Positions 1 through 9,194 of a DNA stretch of 64,000 nt are shown piece by piece. Source of the stretch: Amycolatopsis sp. GM8 (lineage in GTDB: Bacteria; Actinomycetota; Actinomycetes; Mycobacteriales; Pseudonocardiaceae); NCBI RefSeq assembly GCF_021653975.1, contig NZ_JAJKFK010000002.1:1090432-1154431 (forward strand), in the 5' to 3' direction. The notes beneath the pieces are model-generated. The model worked only from the letters and a program-made list of their open reading frames with translations, searched no databases and had not been told where the DNA came from. The translations under genes were made by a program, and so were the position numbers. The first letter of the stretch is position 1. Each line of letters begins with the position of its first letter.

Positions 1-1917
1 GGGCAGGAGCATGTCACCGAGCCGTTGCGCACCGCGCTGGCGGCCGGGCGGATCAACCATGCGTACCTGTTTTCTGGGCCGCGTGGCTGTGGGAAGACGT
101 CCAGTGCGCGGATCATGGCCCGTTCACTTAATTGTGTTGAAGGTCCTACGCCGGATCCCTGCGGTAAGTGCGATTCGTGCCGGGCGCTGGCGCCCGAGGG
201 GCCCGGCAGCATCGACGTGACCGAGCTCGACGCGGCCAGCCACGGTGGTGTCGACGACGCGCGAGAGTTGCGGGACAAGGCGTTCTACGCGCCGGCCGAA
301 TCGCGCTACCGGGTGTTCATCATCGACGAGGCGCACATGGTCACCACACAGGGTTTCAACGCCCTGCTCAAGATCGTGGAAGAGCCGCCGGAACACCTGA
401 TCTTCATCTTCGCCACCACCGAGCCCGACAAGGTGCTGCCGACCATCCGCTCGCGCACCCACCACTACCCGTTCCGGCTCATCCCGCCGAGCGCGATGCG
501 CGACCTGCTGGAACGCAACGTCGCCGCCGAGGGCATGCAGGTCGAACCCGCCGTGTACCCGCTGGTGATCCGCGCCGGCGGCGGGTCCGCGCGCGACACG
601 CAGTCGGTGCTCGACCAGCTGCTCGCCGGCGCCGGGCCGGACGGCGTGACGTACCAGCGGGCGATGTCACTCCTCGGTGTCACGGACGTCGCGCTGATCG
701 ACGACATGATCGACGGCCTCGCCACCGAGGACTCGGCCGCGGTGTTCAGCACGGTCGAGCGGCTCGCCGAAGCCGGCCACGACCCGCGGCGGTTCGCATC
801 AGACCTGCTGGACCGGTTGCGGGACCTCGTGCTCGTCCGCTCGGTGCCCGACGCGGCGGCGCGCGGCCTGGTGTCCGCGCCGGAAGACGAGCTGACCCGG
901 ATGAGCGCGCAGGCCGAGCGCGTCGGGCTCGGCACGCTGACCCGGTACGCCGAGATCGTCCACAATGGACTTCTCGAGATGCGCGGCGCGACGGCACCCC
1001 GGCTACTGCTCGAACTGCTGTGCGCGCGGATGCTGCTACCGTCCGTTTCGGACGGTGAAGCCTCGATGCTGCAGCGGCTGGAACGCCTCGAACGGGGCGG
1101 CGTCGGCGCCGCTCCGGCTGCCGCGGCACCCGCGCCCGAGCGGGCCTACCAGCGGCCCTCGCAGCGGCCCGCCGCCGAGTCCCGCCCGGCTCCGGAACCC
1201 GCCCGTCCCGCGCCGGAACCGGAACGCCCGGTCGCGGAACGCGCGGAACCGGAACGCCCGGTCGTAGAGCGCCCGGCGCCCGCGCCGGTCGCGGCAGAAC
1301 CCGCGGAACCCGTTGCGGTGCAAGAGGAATCAGGCGCGGTGGACGTGTCGGCGATCCGCAGTGCCTGGCCCGCCCTGCTCGCCGCGATCCGCAAGACGAG
1401 CCGCAGCACCGAAGCGATGCTGACGCACGCGACCGTGCAGAGCGTCGACGGCTCGACAGTCGTGCTCTCGCACACCGCGGAACCGTTGGCGCGCAGGCTT
1501 TCCGAGCCACGCAACGCCGACTACATCGCGGGCGCGCTGCACGAGGTGCTCGGTGGCACCTGGCAGGTCCGGTGTGTGCACGGCGGCAGCGGCGGCGGTG
1601 GTTCGGCGCGCCCGAACGGTTCCGGCCCGCGCCCGCAGCCGAGCCCGACGCAGCGTGAGGCGCCGCAGCAACAGCAGCGCACCTTCCAGCGCTCGTCGGC
1701 GTCCGCTCAACCCGCGGCCGCACCGGCCAAGCCCCAGCCGACGACGACCGAGCCGGACATCCCGCTCCCGCCGGAGCCGGACGACGAGGCCGAACTGCTG
1801 GCCGAAGAGTCCACGATCGCCGACTCGACCCTGGTGCCCGCCGCCCCGGCGATCGACCCGGACGAAGCGGCGCACCGCCTCCTCGCCGAACATCTCGGCG
1901 CCCGCCCGCTGGACTGA
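1..1917 (+). CDS. dnaX: DNA polymerase III subunit gamma/tau (5'-truncated by window)
   Basis: Clamp-loader ATPase subunit of the replicative polymerase. The frame is open to base 1 and reads GQEHVTEPLR before any in-window start, so the true start lies upstream and about 638 residues are visible. Walker A GPRGCGKT lies at bases 76-99, a zinc-binding cysteine group (CVEGPTPDPCGKCDSC) at about 133-180, and the Walker B motif FIIDEAHM near 316-339. After the AAA+ and lid domains comes a long Pro/Ala/Glu linker (about 1090-1330), then a tau-like domain and a second low-complexity acidic tail, as in actinobacterial DnaX. The gene converges on the amidase gene with a 3-base gap. Confidence 0.97.
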   Translation, partial: GQEHVTEPLRTALAAGRINHAYLFSGPRGCGKTSSARIMARSLNCVEGPTPDPCGKCDSCRALAPEGPGSIDVTELDAASHGGVDDARELRDKAFYAPAESRYRVFIIDEAHMVTTQGFNALLKIVEEPPEHLIFIFATTEPDKVLPTIRSRTHHYPFRLIPPSAMRDLLERNVAAEGMQVEPAVYPLVIRAGGGSARDTQSVLDQLLAGAGPDGVTYQRAMSLLGVTDVALIDDMIDGLATEDSAAVFSTVERLAEAGHDPRRFASDLLDRLRDLVLVRSVPDAAARGLVSAPEDELTRMSAQAERVGLGTLTRYAEIVHNGLLEMRGATAPRLLLELLCARMLLPSVSDGEASMLQRLERLERGGVGAAPAAAAPAPERAYQRPSQRPAAESRPAPEPARPAPEPERPVAERAEPERPVVERPAPAPVAAEPAEPVAVQEESGAVDVSAIRSAWPALLAAIRKTSRSTEAMLTHATVQSVDGSTVVLSHTAEPLARRLSEPRNADYIAGALHEVLGGTWQVRCVHGGSGGGGSARPNGSGPRPQPSPTQREAPQQQQRTFQRSSASAQPAAAPAKPQPTTTEPDIPLPPEPDDEAELLAEESTIADSTLVPAAPAIDPDEAAHRLLAEHLGARPLD

Positions 1918-1920
1918 GTT

Positions 1921-2748
1921 CTACAACCCCAGGTAGCCGAGGATGCCCGCGGTGATGGCGTCCGCGTACCGCTGCCGTCCGGCGGTCGACGACATCGCCG
2001 CCGCTTCGCCCGGGTTGCGCATGTTGCCGCACTCCACGAGCACCGCGGGAAGCGTCGCGAGGTTGAGCCCGGCCAGATCGTCGCGAGGGTAGATGCCGCC
2101 CGAGCCGAGGTAGGTCGACGTGGGGAAGCCCGCGGACCGGAACGCGTCCCGCATGTCGTCGGCCAGCCCGATCGACGGTCGGCCCTGCGCGGCGTTCAAC
2201 GGCGGGTTCGAGTACGACACGTGAAAGCCGTGTGCGCTCGACGAATCCGAACCATCCGCGTGGATCGACACGACCGCCGCCGCGCCGGACTGGTTGGCGA
2301 TCGCCGCGCGCTTGTCGACGCACGGGCCGACACCCGTGTCGTTGTCCCGGGTGTAGCGGACCTGGACGCCGTGTGTGGCCAACGCGGCGCCCACCCGCTG
2401 GGCGACGTCCCAGTTGAAGGCGTGTTCGGTGTAGCCGGCATTCGTCGCGGTCCCGGTCGTGTTGCACGGCTTGGTTTCACCGCGTCCGGCGGGGACCTGC
2501 TTGTTGATCTCCGCGGGATGGCTCGCGTTGCCGCCGTTATGCCCTGGATCGAGCATGACGACGGTTCCCGCATGAGGCGGTGGCGTTGGCGGCGTTGGCG
2601 AGGGAGAAGAAGACGGCGCGGGTGCCTGGGGAATCGACACCGGCTGCAGCAGCGGTTCAGGCATCGACGTGGGCGTCGCGCCCCCGCTCGTGCAGGCCGT
2701 GAGCATCGCCGACCCGGCCAGCAGCATCGGTACCATCCGCCATTTCAT
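1921..2748 (-). CDS. N-acetylmuramoyl-L-alanine amidase, lipoprotein (Amidase_3)
   Basis: Zinc-dependent peptidoglycan amidase that cleaves the bond between muramic acid and the stem peptide. The start MKWRMVPMLL was chosen because it gives a lipoprotein signal with lipobox LTAC; the open frame extends 18 codons further but without a signal. A Pro/Ser/Thr linker precedes the catalytic domain, which shows DPGH (zinc His), a Glu in YTEHAFN, SIHAD (zinc His) and the late Glu in LVECGN. The product is 275 aa. The gene lies between dnaX and ybaB, the position of the homologous amidase (Rv3717) in M. tuberculosis, and is divergent from ybaB. Confidence 0.9.
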   Translation of the reverse strand: MKWRMVPMLLAGSAMLTACTSGGATPTSMPEPLLQPVSIPQAPAPSSSPSPTPPTPPPHAGTVVMLDPGHNGGNASHPAEINKQVPAGRGETKPCNTTGTATNAGYTEHAFNWDVAQRVGAALATHGVQVRYTRDNDTGVGPCVDKRAAIANQSGAAAVVSIHADGSDSSSAHGFHVSYSNPPLNAAQGRPSIGLADDMRDAFRSAGFPTSTYLGSGGIYPRDDLAGLNLATLPAVLVECGNMRNPGEAAAMSSTAGRQRYADAITAGILGYLGL

Positions 2749-2858
2749 GGCAACCACGGTGACACATCGCGGCTCGTGCCCCTCGCATGCCACGCCCGGC
2801 ACCGGGCGCGACTAGGCTGGTTGGCACGTGCAGGTCCGCAGAGGATGGGAATCCGATC

Positions 2859-3221
2859 ATGGTGCAACCCGGCGGTGGAATGCCCGACATGCAGGCGATC
2901 CTCCAGCAGGCGCAGCAGATGCAGCAGCAGCTCGTCGACGCGCAGGAGGAGCTCGCGCGCACCGAGGTCACCGGCAGCGCGGGTGGTGGACTGGTGACCG
3001 CGGTCGTCACCGGCGGGATGGAGCTGAAGAGCCTCACGATCGACCCGAAGGTGGTCGACCCCGAGGACACCGAGACGCTGTCCGACCTGATCGTCGCCGC
3101 GGTGCGGGACGCCACGAAGAACGCCCAGAAGATCACCGAAGAAAAGCTCGGCCCGGTCGCCGGCGCCCTCGGCGGCGGCATGCCCGACCTCGGCAATCTC
3201 GGCCTCCCCGGGCTCGGCTAG
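2859..3221 (+). CDS. YbaB/EbfC family nucleoid-associated protein
   Basis: Small DNA-binding protein of the YbaB/EbfC family (120 aa), normally found between dnaX and recR. The start [10 protein letters not shown] was chosen over an upstream in-frame start because it is preceded by GGGA-type purines and matches family length. The Gln-rich N-terminal helix ([10 protein letters not shown]) and the core [15 protein letters not shown] are typical. The C-terminus is Gly/Leu-rich. RecR follows after 11 bases, so the two are probably co-transcribed and involved in recombination or DNA repair. Confidence 0.93.
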   Translation: MVQPGGGMPDMQAILQQAQQMQQQLVDAQEELARTEVTGSAGGGLVTAVVTGGMELKSLTIDPKVVDPEDTETLSDLIVAAVRDATKNAQKITEEKLGPVAGALGGGMPDLGNLGLPGLG

Positions 3222-3232
3222 AAGGCACGCAC

Positions 3233-3829
3233 TTGTACGAAGGTGTAGTCCAGGACCTCATCGACGAGCTCGGCCACCTGCCCGGCATCGGCCCGAAGAG
3301 TGCGCAGCGCATCGCTTTTCACCTGCTCGCCGCGGATCCTGCTGATATCGCGCGGCTGCAGGACGTGCTCGGCAAGGTCCGTGAGGGCGTCCAGTTCTGC
3401 GAGATCTGCGGCAACGTGTCCGAACAGCAGCAGTGCCGCATCTGCCGGGACGTCCGCCGCGACACTTCGCAGATCTGCGTGGTCGAGGAGCCCAAGGACG
3501 TGCTGGCCGTCGAGCGCACCCGCGAGTTCAAGGGGCGCTATCACGTGCTGGGCGGCGCGCTCGACCCGTTGTCGGGTATCGGTCCGGACCAGCTGCGCAT
3601 CCGCGAGCTGCTGACCCGCATCGGCGGCGAGGAGGTCACCGAGGTGATCATCGCGACCGACCCGAACACCGAGGGCGAGGCCACCGCGACCTACCTCGTC
3701 CGGATGCTGCGCGACTTCCCTGGCCTCGCCGTCACCCGCCTGGCGTCCGGCCTGCCCATGGGCGGGGACCTCGAGTTCGCCGACGAACTCACCCTCGGTC
3801 GTGCCCTCTCCGGACGCCGAGCCCTCTGA
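3233..3829 (+). CDS. recR: Recombination mediator RecR
   Basis: RecF-pathway protein that helps load RecA at gaps. The start is TTG at 3233 ([10 protein letters not shown]) with GAAGG seven bases upstream; this gives 198 aa, the usual RecR length. Visible parts are the helix-hairpin-helix ([11 protein letters not shown]), a C4 zinc finger (CEICGN and CRIC) and a Toprim domain ([11 protein letters not shown], then [12 protein letters not shown]). The gene belongs to the dnaX-ybaB-recR neighbourhood. Confidence 0.96.
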   Translation: MYEGVVQDLIDELGHLPGIGPKSAQRIAFHLLAADPADIARLQDVLGKVREGVQFCEICGNVSEQQQCRICRDVRRDTSQICVVEEPKDVLAVERTREFKGRYHVLGGALDPLSGIGPDQLRIRELLTRIGGEEVTEVIIATDPNTEGEATATYLVRMLRDFPGLAVTRLASGLPMGGDLEFADELTLGRALSGRRAL

Positions 3830-4391
3830 GCTCGCCGCGGCCGTGCTGGGGGTGGCGCCGCGACTGGGCGGCGTGCGGCTCGTCGCCGTGGACGGTCCGT
3901 CCGGTGCCGGTAAATCGACCTTCGCCGCGAGGCTTTGCGCGGCCTTCGAATCCGCGACGGTCATCAGCACCGACTCGTTCGCGACCTGGGACGATCCGGT
4001 CGCCTGGTGGCCGCGGCTGGCCGAAGGCGTCCTCGAACCGCTCTCGCGGGGCGAGCCAGGGCACTACGTCAAGCTGGACTGGACCAGTGGGCACCCCGAG
4101 CCCGGCGAGCACGTCACCGTCCCACCGCCGGAAGTTCTCATCCTGGAAGGCGTCTCGGCAGGCCGCGCCTCCGTGCGGCCATTCCTCAGCGCCCTCTGCC
4201 TGATCACTGGTCCAGACCCGGCGGAGCGGCTCGAGCGCGCCGTCCACCGAGATGGTGAAGCGGCCCGCCCGTACCTCGAAAAGTGGCAGGACTTCGAACG
4301 CGGCTGGTTTGCGGTCGATGATCTATATCACCTGTTTGGGGGAACGTCACTCGGTCAAATAGGGCACGTTTTCTACGCAGAGCGATCATAA
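3801..4391 (+). CDS. P-loop kinase, uridine kinase-like
   Basis: Predicted small-molecule kinase (196 aa from the GTG start). A Walker A motif GPSGAGKST stands near residue 32, followed by a DSFATWDDP stretch like the substrate-binding segment of uridine kinases. A hydrophobic strand LILEGVSAG and a lid-like Arg/Glu region follow. The GTG start lies inside recR, a 29-base overlap suggesting translational coupling; no clear ribosome-binding site is seen, so the start is uncertain. The substrate cannot be told from sequence. The last codons overlap a direct repeat upstream of the peptide-transport operon. Confidence 0.8.
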   Translation: MPSPDAEPSELAAAVLGVAPRLGGVRLVAVDGPSGAGKSTFAARLCAAFESATVISTDSFATWDDPVAWWPRLAEGVLEPLSRGEPGHYVKLDWTSGHPEPGEHVTVPPPEVLILEGVSAGRASVRPFLSALCLITGPDPAERLERAVHRDGEAARPYLEKWQDFERGWFAVDDLYHLFGGTSLGQIGHVFYAERS

Positions 4392-4437
4392 ATCCCCAGC
4401 GTGTAAGTCTTTCACATTTTACGTAGCGCGATCGTAA
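4374..4437. repeat. Imperfect 18-bp direct repeats upstream of the peptide ABC operon
   Basis: Two 18-base units, TACGCAGAGCGATCATAA at 4374-4391 and TACGTAGCGCGATCGTAA at 4420-4437, match at 15 of 18 positions and start 46 bases apart. The second lies about 80 bases before the substrate-binding-protein start, and the first overlaps the stop of the preceding kinase gene. The unit ACGnaGCGC-like core is partly palindromic. A regulator-binding role is inference. Confidence 0.5.
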
Positions 4438-4514
4438 CCTGACGTGGTTAAGCAACCCGGTCGGTTCCGGATAGGGTCGGCGATCACAAACTGCGACTTC
4501 TACTAGGAGTTCAC

Positions 4515-6179
4515 ATGCTCCCTCAGCGGGTGGCTCGTCTGCGCCGACTCGCCCTGATCGGGCTTGCCGGTGCGCTCGCCGTCACCATGTCGGCCTGCGC
4601 TTCCGAGCGTGGTTCGGGCGGTGGCGCCAACGACACCTTCGTCTTCGGCGCCGCGGGTGCGCCGAAGAACTTCGACCCCATCTTCAACGACGACGGCGAG
4701 AGCTTCCGGCCGGCGCGCCAGATGTTCGACACCCTGGTGACCTACAAGCCCGGCACGACCGAGCTGGTCGGCGACCTGGCCACCGCGTGGACACCGAGCG
4801 CCGACGCCAAGACCTGGACCTTCACCCTGCGCCAGGGCGTCAAGTTCCACGACGGCACCCCCTTCAACGCCGCGGCGGTCTGCTTCAACTTCGACCGCTG
4901 GTACAACATGAAGGGCGCCGGCGCACAGAGCCAGATGATCTACTACGGCGACGTGTTCGAGGGTTTCGCGAAGAACGAGGGTGACGCCACCGGCGCCCCG
5001 GTCTACAAGTCGTGCGAGGCCAAGGACGACTACACTGCGGTCCTCAACCTGAACAAGGCGAAGGGCGCCTTCCCGGACGCCTTCGGCCTGACCTCGCTGT
5101 CGATCTCCAGCCCGGACGCGCTGAAGAAGTACAACGCCGACAACGTGACCCAGAGCGGCGACTCGTTCACGTACCCCGAATACGCGACCGACCACCCGAC
5201 CGGCACTGGTCCGTACAAGTTCCAGAGCTACGACAAGACGAACAAGACGATCACCCTGGTCCGCAACGACGACTACTGGGGCGACAAGGCCAAGACCTCG
5301 AAGCTGATCTTCAAGATCATCGAGGACGAGAACGCGCGCAAGCAGGAACTGGCCGCCGGCACCATCGACGGCTACGACTTCCCGAGCCCGGCCGACTACA
5401 GCTCGCTCAAGGACGCCGGTAACCAGGTGCTGATCCGCCCCGCGTTCAACGTCCTGTACCTGGGCATCAACCAGAAGAACAACCCGAAGCTCCAGGACGT
5501 CCGGGTCCGCAAGGCGATCGAGTACGCGATCAACAAGGACCAGCTCGCCAAGAACAAGCTGCCGACCGGGGCCTACGCGCAGACGCAGTTCCTGCCGAAC
5601 AACGTGCCCGGCTACACCGACGCGGTGGAGAAGCACAGCTACGACCCGAACCAGGCCAAGGCGCTGCTGCAGCAGGCCGGGGCGACCGGGCTGACGCTGA
5701 ACTTCTACGTGCCCACCGAGGTCACCCGCCCGTACATGCCGAACCCGGTGGACATCGGCGGCGCGATCGCGGACGACCTCAAGGCCGTCGGCATCAACGT
5801 CAACATCGTCCAGGAGCCGTGGAACGGCGGGTACAAGGACGATGTGCAGAAGGCCGGTAAGCAGGACATCCACCTGCTGGGCTGGACCGGTGACTACGCC
5901 GACGCCGGCAACTTCGTCGGCACGTTCTTCGGCCGGCAGAAGGCGGAGTTCGGGTTCAACGACCCGGCGGTCTTCAACGCACTGTCCAATGCGGACGCTC
6001 AGGTGACGCCGGAGACCAAGAAGGCGGCCTACGAGCAGGCCAGCTTGGTGATCTCGCAGTACGTGCCCGCGGTGCCGCTGACCTCGTCGCCGCCGGCGAT
6101 CGTGGTCAAGAGCAACATCCACAACCTGATCCCGACACCGCTGACCGACGAGCGTTTCTACACGGTCACCAAGGGTTGA
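4515..6179 (+). CDS. Peptide ABC transporter substrate-binding lipoprotein (SBP_bac_5)
   Basis: Extracellular receptor of a dipeptide/oligopeptide importer (554 aa). It has an Arg-rich signal peptide with lipobox MSAC, so it should be lipid-anchored to the outer face of the membrane. The family 5 binding-protein fold is clear from the lobe I motif (LRQGVKFHDGTPFNA), the hinge segment and the later VRKAIEYAIN motif. AGGAG at 4505-4509 sits five bases before the ATG. The gene heads a five-gene operon equivalent to dppABCDF. Codon use is strongly C-ending and the first 100 bases upstream are AT-richer than the surroundings, fitting a strong promoter. Confidence 0.95.
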   Translation: MLPQRVARLRRLALIGLAGALAVTMSACASERGSGGGANDTFVFGAAGAPKNFDPIFNDDGESFRPARQMFDTLVTYKPGTTELVGDLATAWTPSADAKTWTFTLRQGVKFHDGTPFNAAAVCFNFDRWYNMKGAGAQSQMIYYGDVFEGFAKNEGDATGAPVYKSCEAKDDYTAVLNLNKAKGAFPDAFGLTSLSISSPDALKKYNADNVTQSGDSFTYPEYATDHPTGTGPYKFQSYDKTNKTITLVRNDDYWGDKAKTSKLIFKIIEDENARKQELAAGTIDGYDFPSPADYSSLKDAGNQVLIRPAFNVLYLGINQKNNPKLQDVRVRKAIEYAINKDQLAKNKLPTGAYAQTQFLPNNVPGYTDAVEKHSYDPNQAKALLQQAGATGLTLNFYVPTEVTRPYMPNPVDIGGAIADDLKAVGINVNIVQEPWNGGYKDDVQKAGKQDIHLLGWTGDYADAGNFVGTFFGRQKAEFGFNDPAVFNALSNADAQVTPETKKAAYEQASLVISQYVPAVPLTSSPPAIVVKSNIHNLIPTPLTDERFYTVTKG

Positions 6180-6190
6180 CGGACCTTCTG

Positions 6191-6240
6191 CCGGAAAGGT
6201 ACCCGGCCCCGGCGATCCCGGGGCGCGGGTACCTTTCCGG
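6191..6240 (+). other. Large intercistronic stem-loop between binding protein and permease genes
   Basis: The arms CCGGAAAGGTACCCG (6191-6205) and CGGGTACCTTTCCGG (6226-6240) are perfectly complementary over 15 bp. Inside them GCCCCGG (6206-6212) pairs with CCGGGGC (6218-6224), leaving a five-base loop and one bulged G. No T-tract follows. In ABC operons such hairpins commonly act as partial terminators or 3' stabilisers that keep the binding protein in excess over the permease. Confidence 0.85.
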
Positions 6241-6269
6241 TAAAGGAACTTCGTTAGGGCACGAACCAT

Positions 6270-7274
6270 ATGCTGCGATTCATCGTTCGCCGGCTGCTGC
6301 AGGCGGTGCCTACTCTCCTCGTGCTCTCCATCCTCGTGTTCGCCTGGCTGCGCCTGCTGCCGGGCGGACCCGCGGGAGCACTGCTCGGGGACAAGGCCAC
6401 ACCGCAGAAGCTCGCTGATCTCAACCATGTGCTGGGTCTGGACCAGCCGATCTTCGTCCAGTACGGCAAGTTCCTCGGCCGGATCCTCTCCGGCGACTTC
6501 GGTGCCTCGCTGATCAGCGGGGACTCGGTGCTCGCCGAGGTCGGCCGGGCGTTCCCGGCCACGATCGAGCTGGCGGTCTTCGCGCTGGTGCTGGCAATCG
6601 CGTTCGGGATCCCGCTCGGCTACGCGGCCGCGCGTTTCCACGGCCGGCTCATCGACAACGCGACCGTGCTGACGACGCTGATCGGCGTCGCCGTCCCGGT
6701 GTTCTTCTTCGGTGTGCTGCTGAAGTACATCTTCGCGCAGAAGCTGGGGATCCTGCCGCCGTCCGGGCGGCAGGACGTCACCATCGACGCCACGCACATC
6801 ACCGGGTTCTTCACCCTCGACGGGTTGCTGACCGGTGAGTTCGACGCGTTCTGGGACGCGGTCAAGCACCTGATCCTGCCGGCGATCGCGCTCGCCAGCA
6901 TCCCGTTCGCGGTGATCGTGCGGATCACCCGGGCGTCCGTGCTGGACGTGCAGTCGGAGGACTTCGTGCGGACCGCCGAGTCCAAGGGGCTGACCACGCC
7001 GGTGATCCGGCGCCGGCACATCCTGCGCAACGCGCTGCTGCCGGTGTCCACCACGATCGGCCTGCAGACCGGCCTGTTGCTGGCGGGCGCGGTGCTGACC
7101 GAGAAGGTGTTCAACATCCCGGGCCTGGGTTACCTGCTGGCGCAGGGCATCGAGCGGCGGGACTACCCGCGGCTGCAGGCGTTGCTGCTGCTCGCCGCGC
7201 TCGTGTACGTGATCGTCAACCTGCTGGTGGACGTCTCGTACGCGATCATCGATCCGAGGGTGCGGGTGCGATGA
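6270..7274 (+). CDS. Peptide ABC transporter permease (DppB-like)
   Basis: Inner-membrane permease subunit of the peptide importer (334 aa). The N-terminal membrane segment LLQAVPTLLVLSILVFAW and the large periplasmic loop are typical of DppB/OppB. The cytoplasmic EAA-type coupling loop (RTAESKGLTTPVIRRRHILRN) contacts the ATPases. The stop codon overlaps the next permease gene in ATGA. The ribosome-binding site is weak (AGGGC), fitting lower output than the binding protein upstream of the hairpin. Confidence 0.94.
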   Translation: MLRFIVRRLLQAVPTLLVLSILVFAWLRLLPGGPAGALLGDKATPQKLADLNHVLGLDQPIFVQYGKFLGRILSGDFGASLISGDSVLAEVGRAFPATIELAVFALVLAIAFGIPLGYAAARFHGRLIDNATVLTTLIGVAVPVFFFGVLLKYIFAQKLGILPPSGRQDVTIDATHITGFFTLDGLLTGEFDAFWDAVKHLILPAIALASIPFAVIVRITRASVLDVQSEDFVRTAESKGLTTPVIRRRHILRNALLPVSTTIGLQTGLLLAGAVLTEKVFNIPGLGYLLAQGIERRDYPRLQALLLLAALVYVIVNLLVDVSYAIIDPRVRVR

Positions 7275-8200
7275 CCACGAACCTGTTGCGGCGCAAGAAG
7301 GACCGCATCGACGACCTGGCGGCCTCGGGTGGCACGAGTCTCGCGGCGGACGCGTTCAAGCGGATGTCGCGCAGCCCGATCGCCATCATCGGCGCGGTGA
7401 TCACCGTGCTGTTCGTGCTGCTGGCGATCCTGTCGCCGTTCCTGGCGCCGAAGAGCCCGTACATCCCGTACGACGAGCTGAAGAACAACCTGCGGCCGGA
7501 CTCGATCCCGGGCCCGATGCCGGGGTTCATCCTCGGCAGCGACCAGAACGGCTACGACTTCTTCTCGCGGCTGCTCGTCGGTTCGCAGCAGACGCTCATC
7601 GTCGGTGTGGTCGCGACGCTCATCGGCGTGGCGGTCGGCATGCTCATCGGCGGGCTCGCGGGCGCGGTCGGCGGCTGGGTGGACGCGTTGCTGATGCGGT
7701 TCACCGACATCCTGCTGGCGATTCCCTCGCTGCTGCTGGCCATCTCGATCGCCGCACTGTTCTCGCACGGTACACAGTGGACGGTCATCATCGCGGTGGC
7801 CGTGGTGAGCGTGCCGATCTTCGCGCGGCTGCTGCGGGGCGCGATGCTCGCGCAGCGCTCCAGCGATCATGTGCTCGCCGCGACGGCGCTGGGCGTGCGG
7901 CGGACCACCATCGTGTTCCGGCACATGCTGCCGAACTCGGTGGGCCCGGTCATCGTGCAGGCGACGCTGACGCTCGCGACCTCGATCATCGACGCGGCCG
8001 CGCTGTCCTTCCTCGGCCTCGGCGACTCGGACTGGACCCGCGCGGAATGGGGCCTGATGCTGGGCAAGTCGCAGGGCCTGCTGGACGTGAAACCGGAGCT
8101 CGCGTTCTACCCGGCCATCGCGATCATCATCGTGGCGCTGGGTTTCACGCTGCTCGGCGAGTCGTTGCGCGAGGCGCTCGACCCGAAGAACAGGCGGTAA
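7271..8200 (+). CDS. Peptide ABC transporter permease (DppC-like)
   Basis: Second permease subunit (309 aa), translationally coupled to the first by a 4-base ATGA overlap. It starts with a cytoplasmic stretch, then a membrane segment (IAIIGAVITVLFVLLAILSP) and the N-terminal DppC-type region ending in GSDQNGYDFFSRLL. The EAA-like loop ATALGVRRTTIVFRHMLPNS precedes the conserved AALSFLGLG motif. It pairs with the DppB-like subunit to form the translocation pore. Confidence 0.94.
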   Translation: MTTNLLRRKKDRIDDLAASGGTSLAADAFKRMSRSPIAIIGAVITVLFVLLAILSPFLAPKSPYIPYDELKNNLRPDSIPGPMPGFILGSDQNGYDFFSRLLVGSQQTLIVGVVATLIGVAVGMLIGGLAGAVGGWVDALLMRFTDILLAIPSLLLAISIAALFSHGTQWTVIIAVAVVSVPIFARLLRGAMLAQRSSDHVLAATALGVRRTTIVFRHMLPNSVGPVIVQATLTLATSIIDAAALSFLGLGDSDWTRAEWGLMLGKSQGLLDVKPELAFYPAIAIIIVALGFTLLGESLREALDPKNRR

Positions 8201-8207
8201 GGGCTTC

Positions 8208-9194
8208 ATGGCACTACTGGAAGTACGGGACCTGTCGGTCACGTTCAAGCGCAAGGGAATCCGGCCGTTCACGGCGGTGGACCGGATCAGTTTCGACGTC
8301 GAGCCCGGCCGCACGGTCGGCCTGGTCGGCGAGTCGGGCAGTGGCAAGTCGGTGACCGCGCTCGCGATCATGGGCCTGCTGCCGAAGCGTGGCGCGGAGG
8401 CGCAGGGTTCGGTCCGGTTCGAGGGCACCGATCTGCTGACGCTGTCGGACAAGCAGCTGCGCGACAAGCGCGGCCGCGATCTGGGCATGGTGTTCCAGGA
8501 CCCGCTGTCCTCGCTGAACCCGGTCATCCCGATCGGCCTGCAGATCACCGAGGTGCTGGAACGGCATCGCGGGATGAGCCGCAAACAGGCGAGCGTGGAG
8601 GCGAAGGACCTGCTCGGCCGGGTCGGCATCCCGGACCCGTCGCGCCGGCTTTCCGAGTACCCGCACCAGCTTTCCGGCGGGATGCGGCAGCGGGCGCTGA
8701 TCGCGATCGCACTCGCGTGCAAGCCCCGGCTGCTGATCGCGGACGAGCCGACGACCGCGCTCGACGTGACGATCCAGGCGCAGATTCTCGCGCTGCTGCA
8801 GGAACTCGTGCGTGAGACCGGGACCGCGCTGATCATGATCACGCACGATCTCGGCGTGGTCGCCGGGCTGTGCGACGAGGTCAACGTCATGTACGGCGGG
8901 CGCGTGGTGGAACGGGCCGAGCGGCACGCGCTGTTCGCGGCGGCGCGGCATCCCTACACCCACGGGCTGCTCGAGTCGATCCCGCGGCTGGACGCGCCGC
9001 GCGGTGAGAAACTGTTGCCCATCAAGGGTTCCGTGGCCGACAACATCCCGTGGGAGCACGCGTGCGCATTCGCGCCGCGCTGCCCCAACGCGCTGGACCG
9101 CTGCCGCGAGGTGATGCCGGAACTGGTGCCCGACAACGGCGGAATGTTGCGCTGCCACAACCCCGTCGGCGCGATGCAGGGGGTGCGGGCATGA
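8208..9194 (+). CDS. Peptide ABC transporter ATPase (DppD-like)
   Basis: Cytoplasmic ATPase of the peptide importer (328 aa). Motifs in order are Walker [10 protein letters not shown]-loop [11 protein letters not shown], signature LSGGMRQR, Walker [13 protein letters not shown] and the switch His in MITHDLG. A C-terminal oligopeptide-type extension carries cysteines ([16 protein letters not shown]), the site of the iron-sulfur cluster reported in DppD/OppD families. The gene follows the permease gene by seven bases and overlaps the next ATPase gene in ATGA. Confidence 0.95.
   Translation: MALLEVRDLSVTFKRKGIRPFTAVDRISFDVEPGRTVGLVGESGSGKSVTALAIMGLLPKRGAEAQGSVRFEGTDLLTLSDKQLRDKRGRDLGMVFQDPLSSLNPVIPIGLQITEVLERHRGMSRKQASVEAKDLLGRVGIPDPSRRLSEYPHQLSGGMRQRALIAIALACKPRLLIADEPTTALDVTIQAQILALLQELVRETGTALIMITHDLGVVAGLCDEVNVMYGGRVVERAERHALFAAARHPYTHGLLESIPRLDAPRGEKLLPIKGSVADNIPWEHACAFAPRCPNALDRCREVMPELVPDNGGMLRCHNPVGAMQGVRA

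Noticed and set aside
4402..4422. Crp-like site before the peptide operon (minus strand TGTGAAAGACTTACACG)
   Set aside because: The GTG and CAC half-sites are nine bases apart instead of eight, and the inner bases do not match.
4503..7019. An 838-codon minus-strand open frame across the peptide operon
   Set aside because: It is antisense to two clear transporter genes and lacks stops only because of G+C-rich third positions.
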